A stretch of 64,000 bases of DNA from Paenibacillus sp. sptzw28. Lineage in GTDB: Bacteria > Bacillota > Bacilli > Paenibacillales > Paenibacillaceae. The stretch lies in contig NZ_CP080545.1 of assembly GCF_019550795.1 (NCBI RefSeq), positions 4,808,001 to 4,872,000 of the forward strand. Reading direction: 5' to 3'. The notes beneath the pieces are model-generated. The model was not told where the DNA came from. It did not search any database and saw only the letters and a list, made by a program, of their open reading frames with translations. Both the position numbers and the translations under genes were made by a program. Below, one piece after another: positions 24,321-33,887 of the stretch (its first letter is position 1; each line of letters begins with the position of its first letter).

Positions 24321-25238
24321 TTATATGCCTGCACCTAAATCATAAGGGGTTTGCTGGTATACATAATAGTTTAGCCAGTTCGAGAACAGCAGGTTTGCAT
24401 GAGCCCGCCAGCTTGCGAGCGGCTGGAGCGAAGGATCGTTGTTCGGAAAGTAATTTTTCGGCACGTCGATCCGCAGCCCTTTCGCTTTATCACGGTCATA
24501 CTCCCATTTAAGCGATAACGGGTCGTACTCGGAGTGGCCGGAGACGAAAATTTGCTTCCCGTCCCTGGAAGCTGCGATATAGACGCCCGCTTCCGGCGAC
24601 ATCGACAGCACCTCAAGCTCCGGGACCTTATCGATATCCTCCCGGCGCACTTCGGTGTGCCGCGATTGAGGCACATAGAAAAGCTCGTCAAAGCCGCGCA
24701 GCAGAGAGACGTTTCGTTTCTCTACCGTATGAGGAAACACTCCGAACACCTTCGAGGGCAAATCATATTTCGGCACACCGTAGTGGTGATAAAGCCCCGC
24801 CTGCGAGCCCCAGCATATATGAAATGTCGATGTAACCCGGCGGACGCTCCAGTCCATGATGTCCTTGAGCTCCTCCCAATAGGATACCTCTTCGAACGCC
24901 AGGTGCTCCACCGGCGCGCCGGTAATAATCATGCCGTCATAATATTCGTGCTTAATGTCCTCGAAAGTTTTATAGAACGACTCCAAGTGCTCCGGAGAGG
25001 TGTTCTTCGACGTATGCGTCTTCGGATGAAGCAGCACCGCCTCCACCTGCAGGGGGGTGTTGCCGATAAGCCGAAGCAGCTGCGTCTCGGTCGTCTCCTT
25101 GGTGGGCATCAGGTTCAGGATTGCGATCCGAAGCGGCCTGATGTCCTGATGAAACGCGACGCTTTCATCCATTACGAAAATGTTCTCCGAGGATAAAATG
25201 TCCTTGGCCGGTAAATTGTCCGGTACTTTGATTGGCAT
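24321..25238 (-). CDS. metAA: Homoserine O-acetyltransferase (MetA family)
   Basis: Activates homoserine for methionine synthesis. MetA fold with catalytic Cys142 (HICWGSQA), HSEYD near 235, and [18 protein letters not shown] near 40. Position 111 is Glu (GAPVEHL). Gly here favours succinyl-CoA in E. coli, while Glu was shown to favour acetyl-CoA in Bacillus MetA, so I call it an acetyltransferase. The ATG at 25238 has GAGGAGTG six bases upstream. First gene of the SAM-riboswitch operon. Confidence 0.92.
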   Translation of the reverse strand: MPIKVPDNLPAKDILSSENIFVMDESVAFHQDIRPLRIAILNLMPTKETTETQLLRLIGNTPLQVEAVLLHPKTHTSKNTSPEHLESFYKTFEDIKHEYYDGMIITGAPVEHLAFEEVSYWEELKDIMDWSVRRVTSTFHICWGSQAGLYHHYGVPKYDLPSKVFGVFPHTVEKRNVSLLRGFDELFYVPQSRHTEVRREDIDKVPELEVLSMSPEAGVYIAASRDGKQIFVSGHSEYDPLSLKWEYDRDKAKGLRIDVPKNYFPNNDPSLQPLASWRAHANLLFSNWLNYYVYQQTPYDLGAGI

Positions 25239-25298
25239 GTCAATCACTCCTCATGGTGCGGGTTACTTCATCGTTACTGCTCGGACGCGCGCGCAATG

Positions 25299-25456
25299 AA
25301 AAACCCCCCTCTCCGTTGTCAGAGAGGGGGCATAATTGTATCGTTCATGCGCCTCTCATCTCTCAGAAACGAATCGTTTCCGCAAGAATTAGCACCGTGC
25401 TTTACGCCGGTTGCCGGGCTTCATCGGGCTAGTCCCTCCGCCTGCTCTTGATAAGA
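25299..25456 (-). promoter_or_regulatory. SAM-I (S-box) riboswitch upstream of metA
   Basis: The minus strand shows the class-defining CTTATCAAGAG start, GGAGGGACTAGCCCGATGAAGCCCGGCAACC, GGTGCTAATTC and CTGAGAGATGAGAGG. A strong terminator follows (CCCCCTCTC/GAGAGGGGG and T run, 25299-25331). With SAM bound, transcription should stop before metA. Confidence 0.96.
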
Positions 25457-25493
25457 AAGCTTGCTATTTGATTAAATAAGGTTGCTTAGTTTT

Positions 25494-25522
25494 ACTTTAA
25501 ATCATTCCGTTATTCACGTCAA
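25494..25522 (-). promoter_or_regulatory. Promoter of the met operon
   Basis: TTGACG, 17 bases, TAAAGT, about 40 bases before the riboswitch. Confidence 0.5.
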
Positions 25523-25613
25523 GACATTATGGACACAAAGAAGGCGAAGAAGGTTCACCATGCGCGTCTTGGAGGCATAAAGTACTTTATAACTCCCACA
25601 TCCTAGTTTCTTC

Positions 25614-25643
25614 TTGAATGGAAAGACTTTGTCGGAGTATACT
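25614..25643 (+). promoter_or_regulatory. Promoter upstream of the small ORF and corA
   Basis: TTGAAT, 18 bases, TATACT. Predicted start is about 50 bases before the small ORF and about 265 bases before corA. Confidence 0.6.
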
Positions 25644-25701
25644 AGGGCGAGGACTTGCGTATCCGCATTTCACTTGACGACTTAAAGGGGTGTTTACGAA
25701 T

Positions 25702-25809
25702 ATGGAAGGCGACCCGAGGCCTGCGGGCGACCGCATCGATTACCGGTACCGGAAATTAGCGAGGCTGTTTGCTGTTCAAGCGTCCATATTCGTACAGCGC
25801 CGTTTGTAA
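25702..25809 (+). CDS. Candidate 35-aa basic peptide upstream of corA
   Basis: ATG with AAAGGGGTG nine bases upstream, behind a good promoter; 35 codons ending in TAA. The peptide (MEGDPRPAGDRIDYRYRKLA..., ending VQRRL) is very basic, with 8 Arg. The transcript continues about 105 bases to corA. It may be a real small protein, a regulatory leader peptide for corA (as MgtL is for mgtA), or chance. I know no homologue. Confidence 0.35.
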   Translation: MEGDPRPAGDRIDYRYRKLARLFAVQASIFVQRRL

Positions 25810-25915
25810 TAATACACGGGCTTGCGCAGCATGGTTGCCTGACGGCGGCCTCCGCTCTCTTCCGCTGTGCCGGCATCCGGGAAATTTGCATCAAGGATGA
25901 GAGGAGAGGGCGCGG

Positions 25916-26851
25916 ATGAAAATCCGTCTGGTGAACCAAGGCGTATTTACTGTAATAGAGGATATCAAGTCAACGCTGATTCCGCCGGCGGAAGGCTTCT
26001 ATTGGATCGACGCCGATATTGACGATCTGGGTGTCCTTCAAGCGATCTTCGGGCTTCATGACCTGGAGGTCGAGGATTGCCTGAACGAGGAAGAACAGCG
26101 GCCGAAAATCGAAGTGCACGAAGGCCATTATTTTATCGTTATCAACAGTATCCGTTTCGACGATGAGGAAATTTTTCTGCGGGCTTTGAACATTTTTCTC
26201 GGACGTCATTTCATAATTACGGTGACGAAACAGAAAATCAATGAGCTGCGCGCGTTAAAGCCGATTTTATGGGAAGAGGAAGTAAATCGTCCGGACCGGT
26301 TTTTATATTATCTCGTCGATATTGTCGTGGATAATTATTTCCTTGTCGGCGACCGCATCGAAACGCGCATCGAAAGACTTGAAGAAGATATTTTGATGCA
26401 TACGAAGAAATCGCATCTCAACGAAATCATCGGTCTGCGAAGCGAGATATTGTGGCTGAAGAAGGTGCTCGGCCCGCAGCGAGACGTTATTTTCACGCTA
26501 AACAGGAAAGATTTGAAGCTGATTGATGCGCAATTGCAGAAATATTTCAGCGATATTTATGAGAATGCGGTCAAAATCGCTGAGACTTTCGAAACATACC
26601 GCGATTTGATGGGCAACTTGCGCGAGGCGTATCAGTCCAGTCTTGCGAGCCGCGCGAATGATATCATGCGTGTGTTCACTGCGCTGACGACGATATTCAT
26701 GCCTCTTACGTTTCTTACCGGCGTTTACGGAATGAATTTCGAGGACATTCCCGGGCTGCATATGCGATTCGGCGCCCATATTCTACTGATAATTATGCTT
26801 CTGCTTGGAGCAGGCATGCTCTACATTTTCCGCAAAAAAGAATGGTTATAG
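25916..26851 (+). CDS. corA: CorA-family magnesium/cobalt transporter
   Basis: Pentameric divalent-cation channel. A large cytosolic N-terminal domain (about 1-250) with helical stalk is followed by two C-terminal TM helices flanking the selectivity motif YGMNFED near residue 270; the C-terminus is basic (FRKKEWL). 311 residues, normal. SD GGAGAGG is six bases before the ATG. The long leader could hold a control element, but I see no M-box riboswitch. Confidence 0.93.
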   Translation: MKIRLVNQGVFTVIEDIKSTLIPPAEGFYWIDADIDDLGVLQAIFGLHDLEVEDCLNEEEQRPKIEVHEGHYFIVINSIRFDDEEIFLRALNIFLGRHFIITVTKQKINELRALKPILWEEEVNRPDRFLYYLVDIVVDNYFLVGDRIETRIERLEEDILMHTKKSHLNEIIGLRSEILWLKKVLGPQRDVIFTLNRKDLKLIDAQLQKYFSDIYENAVKIAETFETYRDLMGNLREAYQSSLASRANDIMRVFTALTTIFMPLTFLTGVYGMNFEDIPGLHMRFGAHILLIIMLLLGAGMLYIFRKKEWL

Positions 26852-26877
26852 CCTATTGCGTCAATCGAGCTTGTACC

Positions 26878-26918
26878 AAGCTCTTCTCGTCCTTAGCGGA
26901 TGAGAAGAGCTTTTTTGC
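26878..26918 (+). terminator. Terminator of corA
   Basis: AAGCTCTTCTC and GAGAAGAGCTT arms followed by a run of six T. Confidence 0.88.
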
Positions 26919-26943
26919 GCTGGTTACTGCGAGTAAGGCCGGT

Positions 26944-28209
26944 TCATTCTCCGGCTAACGCTTCCCGGCGGCCCTTTTCCAGATTTACGGCGGCAAGCAG
27001 AGCGATTCCAATAATGAAGAACGCAACCAGGGACAAGATCGCAAGCCGGCTGGAACCGGTAATGGTGCCGACGACGGAAAACACGAGCGGCCCGGCGATG
27101 GAGGAAAATTTGCTCGACAAACTCAGGAATCCAAAAAATTCAGCCGTCCGGGATGGAGGCACCAAATTGGCATACGTCGATCTTGCGAGCGCCTGGCTGC
27201 CTCCCTGCACGAGCCCGACCATAAATGCCAGGGCATAGAAATGCACTGCGCTTGTCATAAAGTAGCCTAGCACCACTATGAGGACATAAATAATCAATGA
27301 ACCGCTCAGCGATCTCTTGGTACCGAACCGCGATGCGAATTTAATAAAAAGGAGCGTACTGGGGTAACCGATGAACTGGGTTATGAGCAGCGCCACGATC
27401 AAAGAATTCGTATCGATACCGATACCGCTTCCGTAGATAGTGGCCATTACGATTACCGTATTAATTCCATCGTTGAAGAACCAGAACGCGGCCATATATT
27501 TGAGCAGCTCCGGGTAACGTGCAGCGGTCTTCATTGTATGACCGATTCGAGTCAGGCCGCTCCTGACAGCTTCACCAAAGCTTGACGATACGCCCTTCGC
27601 TTTCTCTTTCACGTTCCTCATGAGAGGAATGGCGAAAATAAGCCACCAGATGCCGACGGTTGCGAAAACCGTTTGCGTAGCCGCAGTTTTGTCCGGGAAA
27701 CCAAGCGTTTTCCAGCCCAGAATCATGATAATATTAATGAGAAGCAGTACTCCTCCTCCAAGGTATCCGGCAGCGTAGCCCTTTGAGCTGATTCTGTCCC
27801 TTTGTTCCGGCGGCGCTATATCAATCAACAGCCCGTCATAAAACGTATTTCCGGCAGAGAAACCGACTGTGCCGATAATGACCAGGACGGATGCTAGCAG
27901 CCAGTCCCCCTCCCCGATAAAGGCCATAACTCCGCAGGATAAAGCACCCATTACCGCAAAGTATGTGAGGAACCGGACTTTAACGCCGGAATAATCAGCG
28001 ATGGCCCCCATTATCGGAGACAAGAGCGCTACAAACAGCATCGCTATCGTCTGTGTAAAGCCCCAGTAATTTTCTGCCGTATTGCCGGGCAAATCTCCCC
28101 CTGCCACTTCCTTGTAGAATATCGGCATGACAGCGGCCATAATCGTTGTAGCGAATGCGGAATTCGCCCAATCGTACATCAACCACCCGCGAACAGCCTT
28201 ACGATCCAT
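26944..28209 (-). CDS. MFS transporter, Atg22/UMF1-like
   Basis: A 421-residue protein with about 12 TM helices. The N-terminal WLMYDWANSAFATTIMAAVMPIFYKEVA and GGVLLLINII are typical of the vacuole-effluxer Atg22-like branch of the major facilitator superfamily. Bacterial members are widespread; the substrate is unknown, with amino acid efflux suggested only by the yeast relative. SD AAGGGGG. Transcribed alone, divergent from a LysR gene across a 225-base gap. Confidence 0.85.
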   Translation of the reverse strand: MDRKAVRGWLMYDWANSAFATTIMAAVMPIFYKEVAGGDLPGNTAENYWGFTQTIAMLFVALLSPIMGAIADYSGVKVRFLTYFAVMGALSCGVMAFIGEGDWLLASVLVIIGTVGFSAGNTFYDGLLIDIAPPEQRDRISSKGYAAGYLGGGVLLLINIIMILGWKTLGFPDKTAATQTVFATVGIWWLIFAIPLMRNVKEKAKGVSSSFGEAVRSGLTRIGHTMKTAARYPELLKYMAAFWFFNDGINTVIVMATIYGSGIGIDTNSLIVALLITQFIGYPSTLLFIKFASRFGTKRSLSGSLIIYVLIVVLGYFMTSAVHFYALAFMVGLVQGGSQALARSTYANLVPPSRTAEFFGFLSLSSKFSSIAGPLVFSVVGTITGSSRLAILSLVAFFIIGIALLAAVNLEKGRREALAGE

Positions 28210-28434
28210 TCTCTTCGCCCCCTTATCGTCCTGCTCTAGCCCCTTGATTGCCTATCGCTATCTACCCGGAAATCCTTCGACAAAGTTTACCCTATTCCTT
28301 CTTAAAGTTTTACAAAGTAATTTCTGCGGTCAAATCGCTCGCGGCAGTTAGCCCTGTTTCTTTACTGTCGCTGTGCTTTTCCTTTATAATAAGAGGAACA
28401 GGTGATAAAAAACTTTAATCAAGGGAGGGTTTCC

Positions 28435-29337
28435 GTGAACATCAGTCAGCTTGAAACGTTATTGACAATCTCCAAGACGATGAGCTTCCGCAAAGCGGGC
28501 GAACTACTTAATTTGACGCAGCCGGCCGTTTCAGCGCAAATCAAAAGCTTGGAGGACGAGTTCAAGACCGTGCTGATCGACCGAAATCAGCCCGTTACGT
28601 TGACCGATCGGGGACAAGTTTTTTTGGACCATGCCGAGCGAATACTAGCCATAGTCGAAGAATTGAAGCAGAAGCTCTCCGATCTCAGCCTGACGCCGCA
28701 AGGCCACATCGTGCTCGGTACAACAGCTTCGATCGCGATTCAAATATTGCCCCGCGTTCTATCGTATTTTCAAGACCAGTTTCCGATGATTAAAACAACG
28801 ATTCATTCGATGCCTTCCACTCAGGTGATGACAAGCGTCGAGAACGGAACGGTCGATCTGGGCATTACTTATTTGTCTGAGCGGAATCCAAACGTGGAAA
28901 CTTCTGTCTTGTATTACGATACGTACGAACTTGTCGTCGCCCCGGAGCATCCGATGAGCGCACTCAAGCATACTACTGTCGAATCGCTTAAGGATATCCC
29001 GATGATCATGCTGTCGCCCGATACGCTCGGAAGACGTTTCCTCGACCGGATATTCCGTAAATTCAATATCTCACCGAACATTGTAATGGAGCTATCAAGC
29101 AGTGAAGAAGTGAAGCGAATGGTCGAGATCAACCTCGGCGCCGCGGTCGTTTCGAAGCTCTCGATTGCGAATGAAGTGAGACTCGGGACGCTTAAGCGGA
29201 TCAAGGTCAATGAACTCGACATGAGTCATCCCGTAGGGGTTGTCTACAAATCGGGGCGTTATTTGAACTCCGCAATGCAGCAATTTCTAAGTGACTTGAA
29301 GGGTATGCCCGAAGATCAATTCATAAGCAGCGAATAG
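28435..29337 (+). CDS. LysR-family transcriptional regulator
   Basis: Winged helix-turn-helix at the N-terminus (NISQLETLLTISKTMSFRKA; LNLTQPAVSAQIKSLE), then a periplasmic-binding-like effector domain (about 90-300). Target and ligand are unknown. The GTG at 28435 has GGGAGGG five bases upstream; an earlier in-frame GTG (28402) has a weaker SD. The hisJ-like gene starts 13 bases after the stop and may be cotranscribed. Confidence 0.87.
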   Translation: MNISQLETLLTISKTMSFRKAGELLNLTQPAVSAQIKSLEDEFKTVLIDRNQPVTLTDRGQVFLDHAERILAIVEELKQKLSDLSLTPQGHIVLGTTASIAIQILPRVLSYFQDQFPMIKTTIHSMPSTQVMTSVENGTVDLGITYLSERNPNVETSVLYYDTYELVVAPEHPMSALKHTTVESLKDIPMIMLSPDTLGRRFLDRIFRKFNISPNIVMELSSSEEVKRMVEINLGAAVVSKLSIANEVRLGTLKRIKVNELDMSHPVGVVYKSGRYLNSAMQQFLSDLKGMPEDQFISSE

Positions 29338-29350
29338 GAGGATGTTTCCG

Positions 29351-30160
29351 ATGAAGTTTGATTTGCATACACATCATTTTCGGTGCGGTCATGCTGACGG
29401 CGATATTGAATCATATATTCAGGCGGGTATAAAGGAAGGGCTTCAGGTCATCGGCATTTCCGATCATTCCCCTTATTTTGGCAGCGAGCTGGATCAGCCC
29501 CAGCCCGGCATTGCGATGGCCAAGAGCGATTTTACCAACTACGTGGATGAAGTGCTGCGGCTGAAAGCGAAATATGAAGGCAAGATCGACGTACTTCTTG
29601 GCATGGAATCGGACTTTTATCCGGAATACATAGAGCTGTATAGAAGCATGTATGAAATGTATCCATTCGATTATATTATCGGCTCCGTTCATCAAACACG
29701 GGGAGTGAGTATTTTCAATAGAAATCGGTGGAAGAAGCTATCAGAGAGCACAAAAATCGACGAAAAACGTCATTATTACGAATTAATCGGGCACTCGGCT
29801 CGCACCGGCGTTTTTCAAGTGCTGGGGCATATCGATGCGATGAAGGGCTATTACCCGGCTTTCTCCGATATCGTGGCGGATGATGCCATCGACTCGGCAC
29901 TTGAGCTGATAGCCGGCAGCTCGGTTGCCATTGAGATCAATACATCCGGTAAAACAAAGGACGTCGGCGGTTGGTATCCGTCGGACTCGATTCTGGAGCG
30001 TGCCCTCCACTATGGGGTTCAGGTAACCTTCGGTTCGGATGCCCATATACCAAGCCGCGTCGGCGACGAATGGGAGCTTGTGCGGGCACGTCTTCGGGAA
30101 ATCGGCTTCGAGCAATGGGTGTATTACAAGCAAAAGAAGCCGATTGCCGTACCTTTATAA
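29351..30160 (+). CDS. hisJ: PHP-domain histidinol-phosphatase (HisJ family)
   Basis: Would dephosphorylate histidinol phosphate, the penultimate step of histidine synthesis. PHP metal ligands: DLHTHHFRCGHADG at the N-terminus, ISDHSPYF, GMESDFYPEY, IGSVHQ, LGHIDAMKGYYP and FGSDAH. 269 residues. The ATG at 29351 has GGAGG nine bases upstream; an ATG three codons earlier lies within the SD. No other his genes are nearby, which is common for this dispersed gene in Bacilli. Confidence 0.85.
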   Translation: MKFDLHTHHFRCGHADGDIESYIQAGIKEGLQVIGISDHSPYFGSELDQPQPGIAMAKSDFTNYVDEVLRLKAKYEGKIDVLLGMESDFYPEYIELYRSMYEMYPFDYIIGSVHQTRGVSIFNRNRWKKLSESTKIDEKRHYYELIGHSARTGVFQVLGHIDAMKGYYPAFSDIVADDAIDSALELIAGSSVAIEINTSGKTKDVGGWYPSDSILERALHYGVQVTFGSDAHIPSRVGDEWELVRARLREIGFEQWVYYKQKKPIAVPL

Positions 30161-30177
30161 AAGTCTTTGCAAAAAAA

Positions 30178-30203
30178 GTGGACCTGCCCGTCGGCAGGTC
30201 CCA
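30178..30203. repeat. Hairpin after hisJ
   Basis: GACCTGCC-CGTC-GGCAGGTC, perfect 8-base arms. The T run is only on the minus side, so it is not a standard terminator for hisJ. It may block reverse transcription or structure the czcD leader. Confidence 0.45.
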
Positions 30204-30315
30204 AAACATATATAGTAAAAAGGGGGTCTTGTTTATTATAATAGCCCGGCAATGTGAAAGGACGATAACAAAAGCATTTCATTTGTGTAACAAATGAATT
30301 AGGAGGTGAATGCGG

Positions 30316-31266
30316 GTGGACGATTATCATCACCTAAAGCATGTCAAAGAACAGGAAACATCGAAGCGGACGCTTTGGATAACGTTGTTCCTGACGCTTT
30401 TCTTTACAATCGTCGAAATTGTCGGCGGCATTCTCAGTCACTCGCTGGCGCTTCTGTCCGATTCGGCTCATATGATATCGGACGTCATTGCGCTTGGACT
30501 AAGCATGATCGCCATTTATTTGTCGAGGCGGCCGCCCAATTCGCGTTTCACATTCGGTTATTTAAGATTCGAAATTATTGCTTCTTTTTTAAACGGACTT
30601 GCTCTTTGCGTTATTTCGATCGGAATCTTCATTGAAGGGGTGCGCCGGTTTATCAATCCGGTATCGATCGACTTCAAGCTTATGCTGACCATAGCTACGA
30701 TCGGTTTCATCGTCAACCTTACGCTTACCATCGTGCTAAGCCGAAGCATGAAGAAAGAAGACAATTTGAACGTTCAGAGTGCGCTGTGGCATTTTTTCGG
30801 CGACTTGCTTAGCTCCTTCGGAGTCATAGTCTCGGGTATTATTATTTATTACACGAACTGGCTGGCTGCTGATCCGCTTATCAGTATCGTCATCGGCGGC
30901 ATCATATTCACAGGCGGTTATCGAATCATCCGCGAATCGTATTTCATCCTTATGGAATCGGTGCCTTTGAAGTATGATCTTGACGAAATGCGCCGCAGCC
31001 TGCTTGAGGTTGAAGGCGTCGAAGACGTTCATGAAATGCATTTGTGGGCGATCTCGACGGATCATTATTCGTTGACCGCTCACGTGTTTATTCCAGAAAA
31101 TATGCAGCCGTTCTGCGTTATTCTGGCGATCAATGAACTGCTTCGCGACAAATACGGCATTGCGCATTCTACGATTCAGACAGAACATGCCACTATTCAC
31201 GCTCACGGCGAATACGGCAGACAATTTCTGAAGCAGCGAGAGGAACGGGCAGCCGAGGCCCATTAG
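30316..31266 (+). CDS. czcD: Cation diffusion facilitator (CzcD-type metal/H+ antiporter)
   Basis: Exports Zn2+, Co2+ or similar ions. Six TM helices; the two transport-site motifs are HSLALLSDSAHMISDV (TM2) and WHFFGDLLSS (TM5). A C-terminal ferredoxin-like domain follows (from about 215), and a His-containing tail. Start chosen: GTG at 30316, with GGAGGTG seven bases upstream; the ATG at 30310 is only three bases from the SD. No metal-responsive regulator is adjacent. Confidence 0.9.
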   Translation: MDDYHHLKHVKEQETSKRTLWITLFLTLFFTIVEIVGGILSHSLALLSDSAHMISDVIALGLSMIAIYLSRRPPNSRFTFGYLRFEIIASFLNGLALCVISIGIFIEGVRRFINPVSIDFKLMLTIATIGFIVNLTLTIVLSRSMKKEDNLNVQSALWHFFGDLLSSFGVIVSGIIIYYTNWLAADPLISIVIGGIIFTGGYRIIRESYFILMESVPLKYDLDEMRRSLLEVEGVEDVHEMHLWAISTDHYSLTAHVFIPENMQPFCVILAINELLRDKYGIAHSTIQTEHATIHAHGEYGRQFLKQREERAAEAH

Positions 31267-31321
31267 ACCCAAAGCATGCGAATCGGTTTCGTCATGTAAC
31301 TGAAGGAAGGTCGTCGTTATT

Positions 31322-32233
31322 ATGTGGTTTGCAGCTGCGCTAGGCAGTGCGCTATTGTTCGGCCTCGCAGGCTGGTGGATGAAAGTGTCCCAGATGCAGA
31401 ACGGCTCTTCCGCCTTTCTGCTTCTTGGCCTGTATATTTCCGGGACACTCGGGTTCGGCGTTCATGCAGCTGCTGAGCATACACTCGCCTCTTCACTAGC
31501 GGATTCAAGAGTTTGGGCAGCCGGGCTGCTGATCGGCGCAGGCTCGGCCCTCGGCAATGCACTGTTTATGAAGGCGCTCGCATGCGGGCCGGCCAGCTTG
31601 ACTTCTCCGCTTACCAATATGAATATCGTGCTTGTAATTGCGCTCGGCACATTCGCTTATGACGAACCGTTCACAGGCTCCGAGCTGGCCGGTGTTACAC
31701 TGCTGCTCATGGCCGTTGTCTTTGTATCCATACGCGGGAAAGAGAAACTGACGATTAGCCGGAAGAATTGGTATTTCTATGTGGGCGTTAGTATCGTACT
31801 GTTTGCGGTGCGTAACGGAGGTCTCAAGGTAACGGGAGAAATGGGGCTTGAAGGTGCCCCGGTCCTGTTTGTCGCCTATTTATTATCAATTGTGTGGTTT
31901 ACCGGGACCGTGCTTCGGGAACAAAATGCGCTCCAGCCGCTCGGCGCGTTCTATACTGCCGAAGCTGCTGGCAGGATGATGCGTCAATCCGCAGCTTCGG
32001 CGCGTATCGGCATGCGCTGGGGGATTATCGCCGGGTTGTTTTCCTACGGCGGTTTGCAGCTTTATGCGGTATCCCTGCAGACCGGACAAGCAAATATAGC
32101 CGGTCCTATATTTGCTTCCAACAGTCTCGTGGTTGCTGTGGGATCGATTGTGTTATACAAAGAGAAATTGACTACTTTGCAATGGATTGCTTTCATCCTC
32201 ATGTTTGCCGGACTAATCCTCATACGCTTATAA
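31322..32233 (+). CDS. EamA/DMT-family transporter
   Basis: A 303-residue drug/metabolite superfamily protein with about ten TM helices in two EamA repeats. The first repeat ends near residue 140 (FVSIRGKEKL); the second ends with GPIFASNSLVVAVGSIVLYKEKLTTLQWI. Substrate unknown. GGAAGG lies about 11 bases before the ATG. Convergent with the next gene, 10 bases apart. Confidence 0.83.
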   Translation: MWFAAALGSALLFGLAGWWMKVSQMQNGSSAFLLLGLYISGTLGFGVHAAAEHTLASSLADSRVWAAGLLIGAGSALGNALFMKALACGPASLTSPLTNMNIVLVIALGTFAYDEPFTGSELAGVTLLLMAVVFVSIRGKEKLTISRKNWYFYVGVSIVLFAVRNGGLKVTGEMGLEGAPVLFVAYLLSIVWFTGTVLREQNALQPLGAFYTAEAAGRMMRQSAASARIGMRWGIIAGLFSYGGLQLYAVSLQTGQANIAGPIFASNSLVVAVGSIVLYKEKLTTLQWIAFILMFAGLILIRL

Positions 32234-32243
32234 TGTCAGCCGC

Positions 32244-33080
32244 TTACGATCGACGGGATTGACATGTTTTGCGTATTACTTCCTCGACCGAGTCGATGAG
32301 CCTGCGAAAGTTCGATCGCAAGCGGTTCGTCGAGGTAAGCTTCATTACCGAGCCCCATCCATCGTAGCGCCCTCCGTTACCCGACATCAGCCGATGAAGC
32401 TCTCTCACCCGCTCATTCACCGTATCCAGGCAAACATTGTCGAACCTGCTGATCACGAGCGGAAACGGGTATACGCTATCGGGATCTCCTTCCTTCTCCT
32501 TCTCGATACGGTAACCGAGCTCCTCAAGCATCGACTCCATTTCACGTCTGTTCTCGTCTTCACGAAACAGCAGCCAATGATAAACATTTCGGGGCTGTTT
32601 GATATCATCCCCTTTATGGATGAGCGCGTATATCATTTGCGCATTGTGTACGAATAGTTCCTCTAATTGATCCGGAAGCATGTACAAATAAAAAGTCCAC
32701 TCCGGGTCCGGCTTAATATAATGCTGCACTCGATATTGCCAGTGTTCATCCATCCATTGCCTAATCATTGTGTCGCTGATCCGGCCTGATTTCGCATAGT
32801 AATAGAACTCGACCCTGGTGGCTGAATTTATTCTTCCGATATAGATGGCTTCTGCAGCGCTATTCAGCCAGTTCTCCAGCTTTCCTTCGAACTGCTCCAG
32901 CTGCCTTATAAATTCGCTTTTCGAACGGTTATGTTCTCTGACCGGATACAAATTCACGGTAATGGATAATAAATCGCCATACTCAGTTAACGGTGCTGTG
33001 TTCTTGTAGCCAATATTGACCAAGACACGCATCTGCTCCGATACCGATCGGCGCTCATAAAATCCCCAGTTGTCTGCCAT
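32244..33080 (-). CDS. DUF695 / RraB-like two-domain protein
   Basis: A 278-residue soluble protein. The N-terminal half (MADNWGFYERRS... to about 135) resembles DUF695. The C-terminal part, with EDENRREMESMLEELGYRIEKE and YPFPLVISRFDNV, resembles the ribonuclease E inhibitor B (RraB) domain. The function is unknown; an RNA-degradation link is only suggested by the RraB similarity. Start: ATG at 33080 with GAGGTG four bases upstream; a longer frame has no SD. Monocistronic. The 270 bases upstream are AT-rich and I see no gene there. Confidence 0.6.
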   Translation of the reverse strand: MADNWGFYERRSVSEQMRVLVNIGYKNTAPLTEYGDLLSITVNLYPVREHNRSKSEFIRQLEQFEGKLENWLNSAAEAIYIGRINSATRVEFYYYAKSGRISDTMIRQWMDEHWQYRVQHYIKPDPEWTFYLYMLPDQLEELFVHNAQMIYALIHKGDDIKQPRNVYHWLLFREDENRREMESMLEELGYRIEKEKEGDPDSVYPFPLVISRFDNVCLDTVNERVRELHRLMSGNGGRYDGWGSVMKLTSTNRLRSNFRRLIDSVEEVIRKTCQSRRS

Positions 33081-33354
33081 AGAGCACCTCGGTAAATAAT
33101 AGTGTAGTGAAGTAGGAAATATAATCATACTGTCCTACCCATTATAACTTTTTAGTTCTTGAATTAACCATATTTTTATACGCAGTGGTAACAATTTTGT
33201 TTCGATGGTTTTAGGTCATGTTTTGTGTTACAATTAGACTAACTAAATTATAGTATATATTCATTATATAGCATATTGCAATTCCTGTCGAAACATACTC
33301 CTTTTTTCAAACACCATATGCTACAATAGAATGAGAGAAAGAGGGGTGATAACG

Positions 33355-33663
33355 GTGGATTATTCCAAAATGTGCCCGAAATACGAATGTGCTACAGAGC
33401 TGCTCGGCAAAAAGTGGACCGGATTAATCGTACGCGTCCTGCTTGGCGGACCTAAACGTTTTAAGGAAATGAAGGAGCAAATTCCGGAAATGAGCGATAA
33501 AATGCTGACAGACCGGATGAAAGAGCTTGAACATTTTCAAATCATTAAACGCAACGTTTACCCGGAAATGCCTGTCCGGATTGAATATGAGTTAACCGAG
33601 AAGGGTAGAGGTTTAGAACCCGTTATTCAATCGATTCAAGAATGGAGCGAGGATTGGTGCTAA
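33355..33663 (+). CDS. HxlR-family winged-helix regulator
   Basis: A 102-residue DNA-binding protein. The conserved Cys of the family is in MCPKYECATELLGKKW (second Cys nearby), followed by FKEMKEQIPEMSDKMLTDRMKELE (recognition helix) and the wing RIEYELTEKG. Relatives such as YodB, CatR and HypR sense electrophiles or oxidants through this Cys. GTG start with AGAGGGGTG six bases upstream. No target gene is adjacent. Confidence 0.87.
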   Translation: MDYSKMCPKYECATELLGKKWTGLIVRVLLGGPKRFKEMKEQIPEMSDKMLTDRMKELEHFQIIKRNVYPEMPVRIEYELTEKGRGLEPVIQSIQEWSEDWC

Positions 33664-33759
33664 GCTGCCGGAGAAAAGTCGGCAGCTTTGTGCTGCCAAG
33701 CCGCGGTTAACTTCGGAGTTTTCGGCTTTCGCGCTTTGCTTGAGGAGTGTAAGGAAAAC

Positions 33760-33801
33760 AAAAAAGGCGTTGGACGGATATTTTCGTCCAGCGCCTTTTT
33801 T
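33760..33801. terminator. Bidirectional terminator between hxlR and citrate synthase
   Basis: AAAAAAGGCG-TTGGACG pairs with CGTCCA-GCGCCTTTTTT; serves convergent genes. Confidence 0.85.
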
Positions 33802-33887
33802 GTTTTTCAGTGAGAGGAGCATCGTGTTCCAGGTGCACCTCGTTTATAACTTTCGATTACTTTAATAAGCTCCAGCGCTTCTGTTTT

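Noticed and set aside
25523..25915. M-box magnesium riboswitch before corA
   Set aside because: The conserved CTCCTGTACGGA-type block and junction sequences are not found.
30161..30315. NiCo (czcD) riboswitch before the CDF transporter
   Set aside because: A hairpin is present but none of the conserved NiCo junction sequences are.
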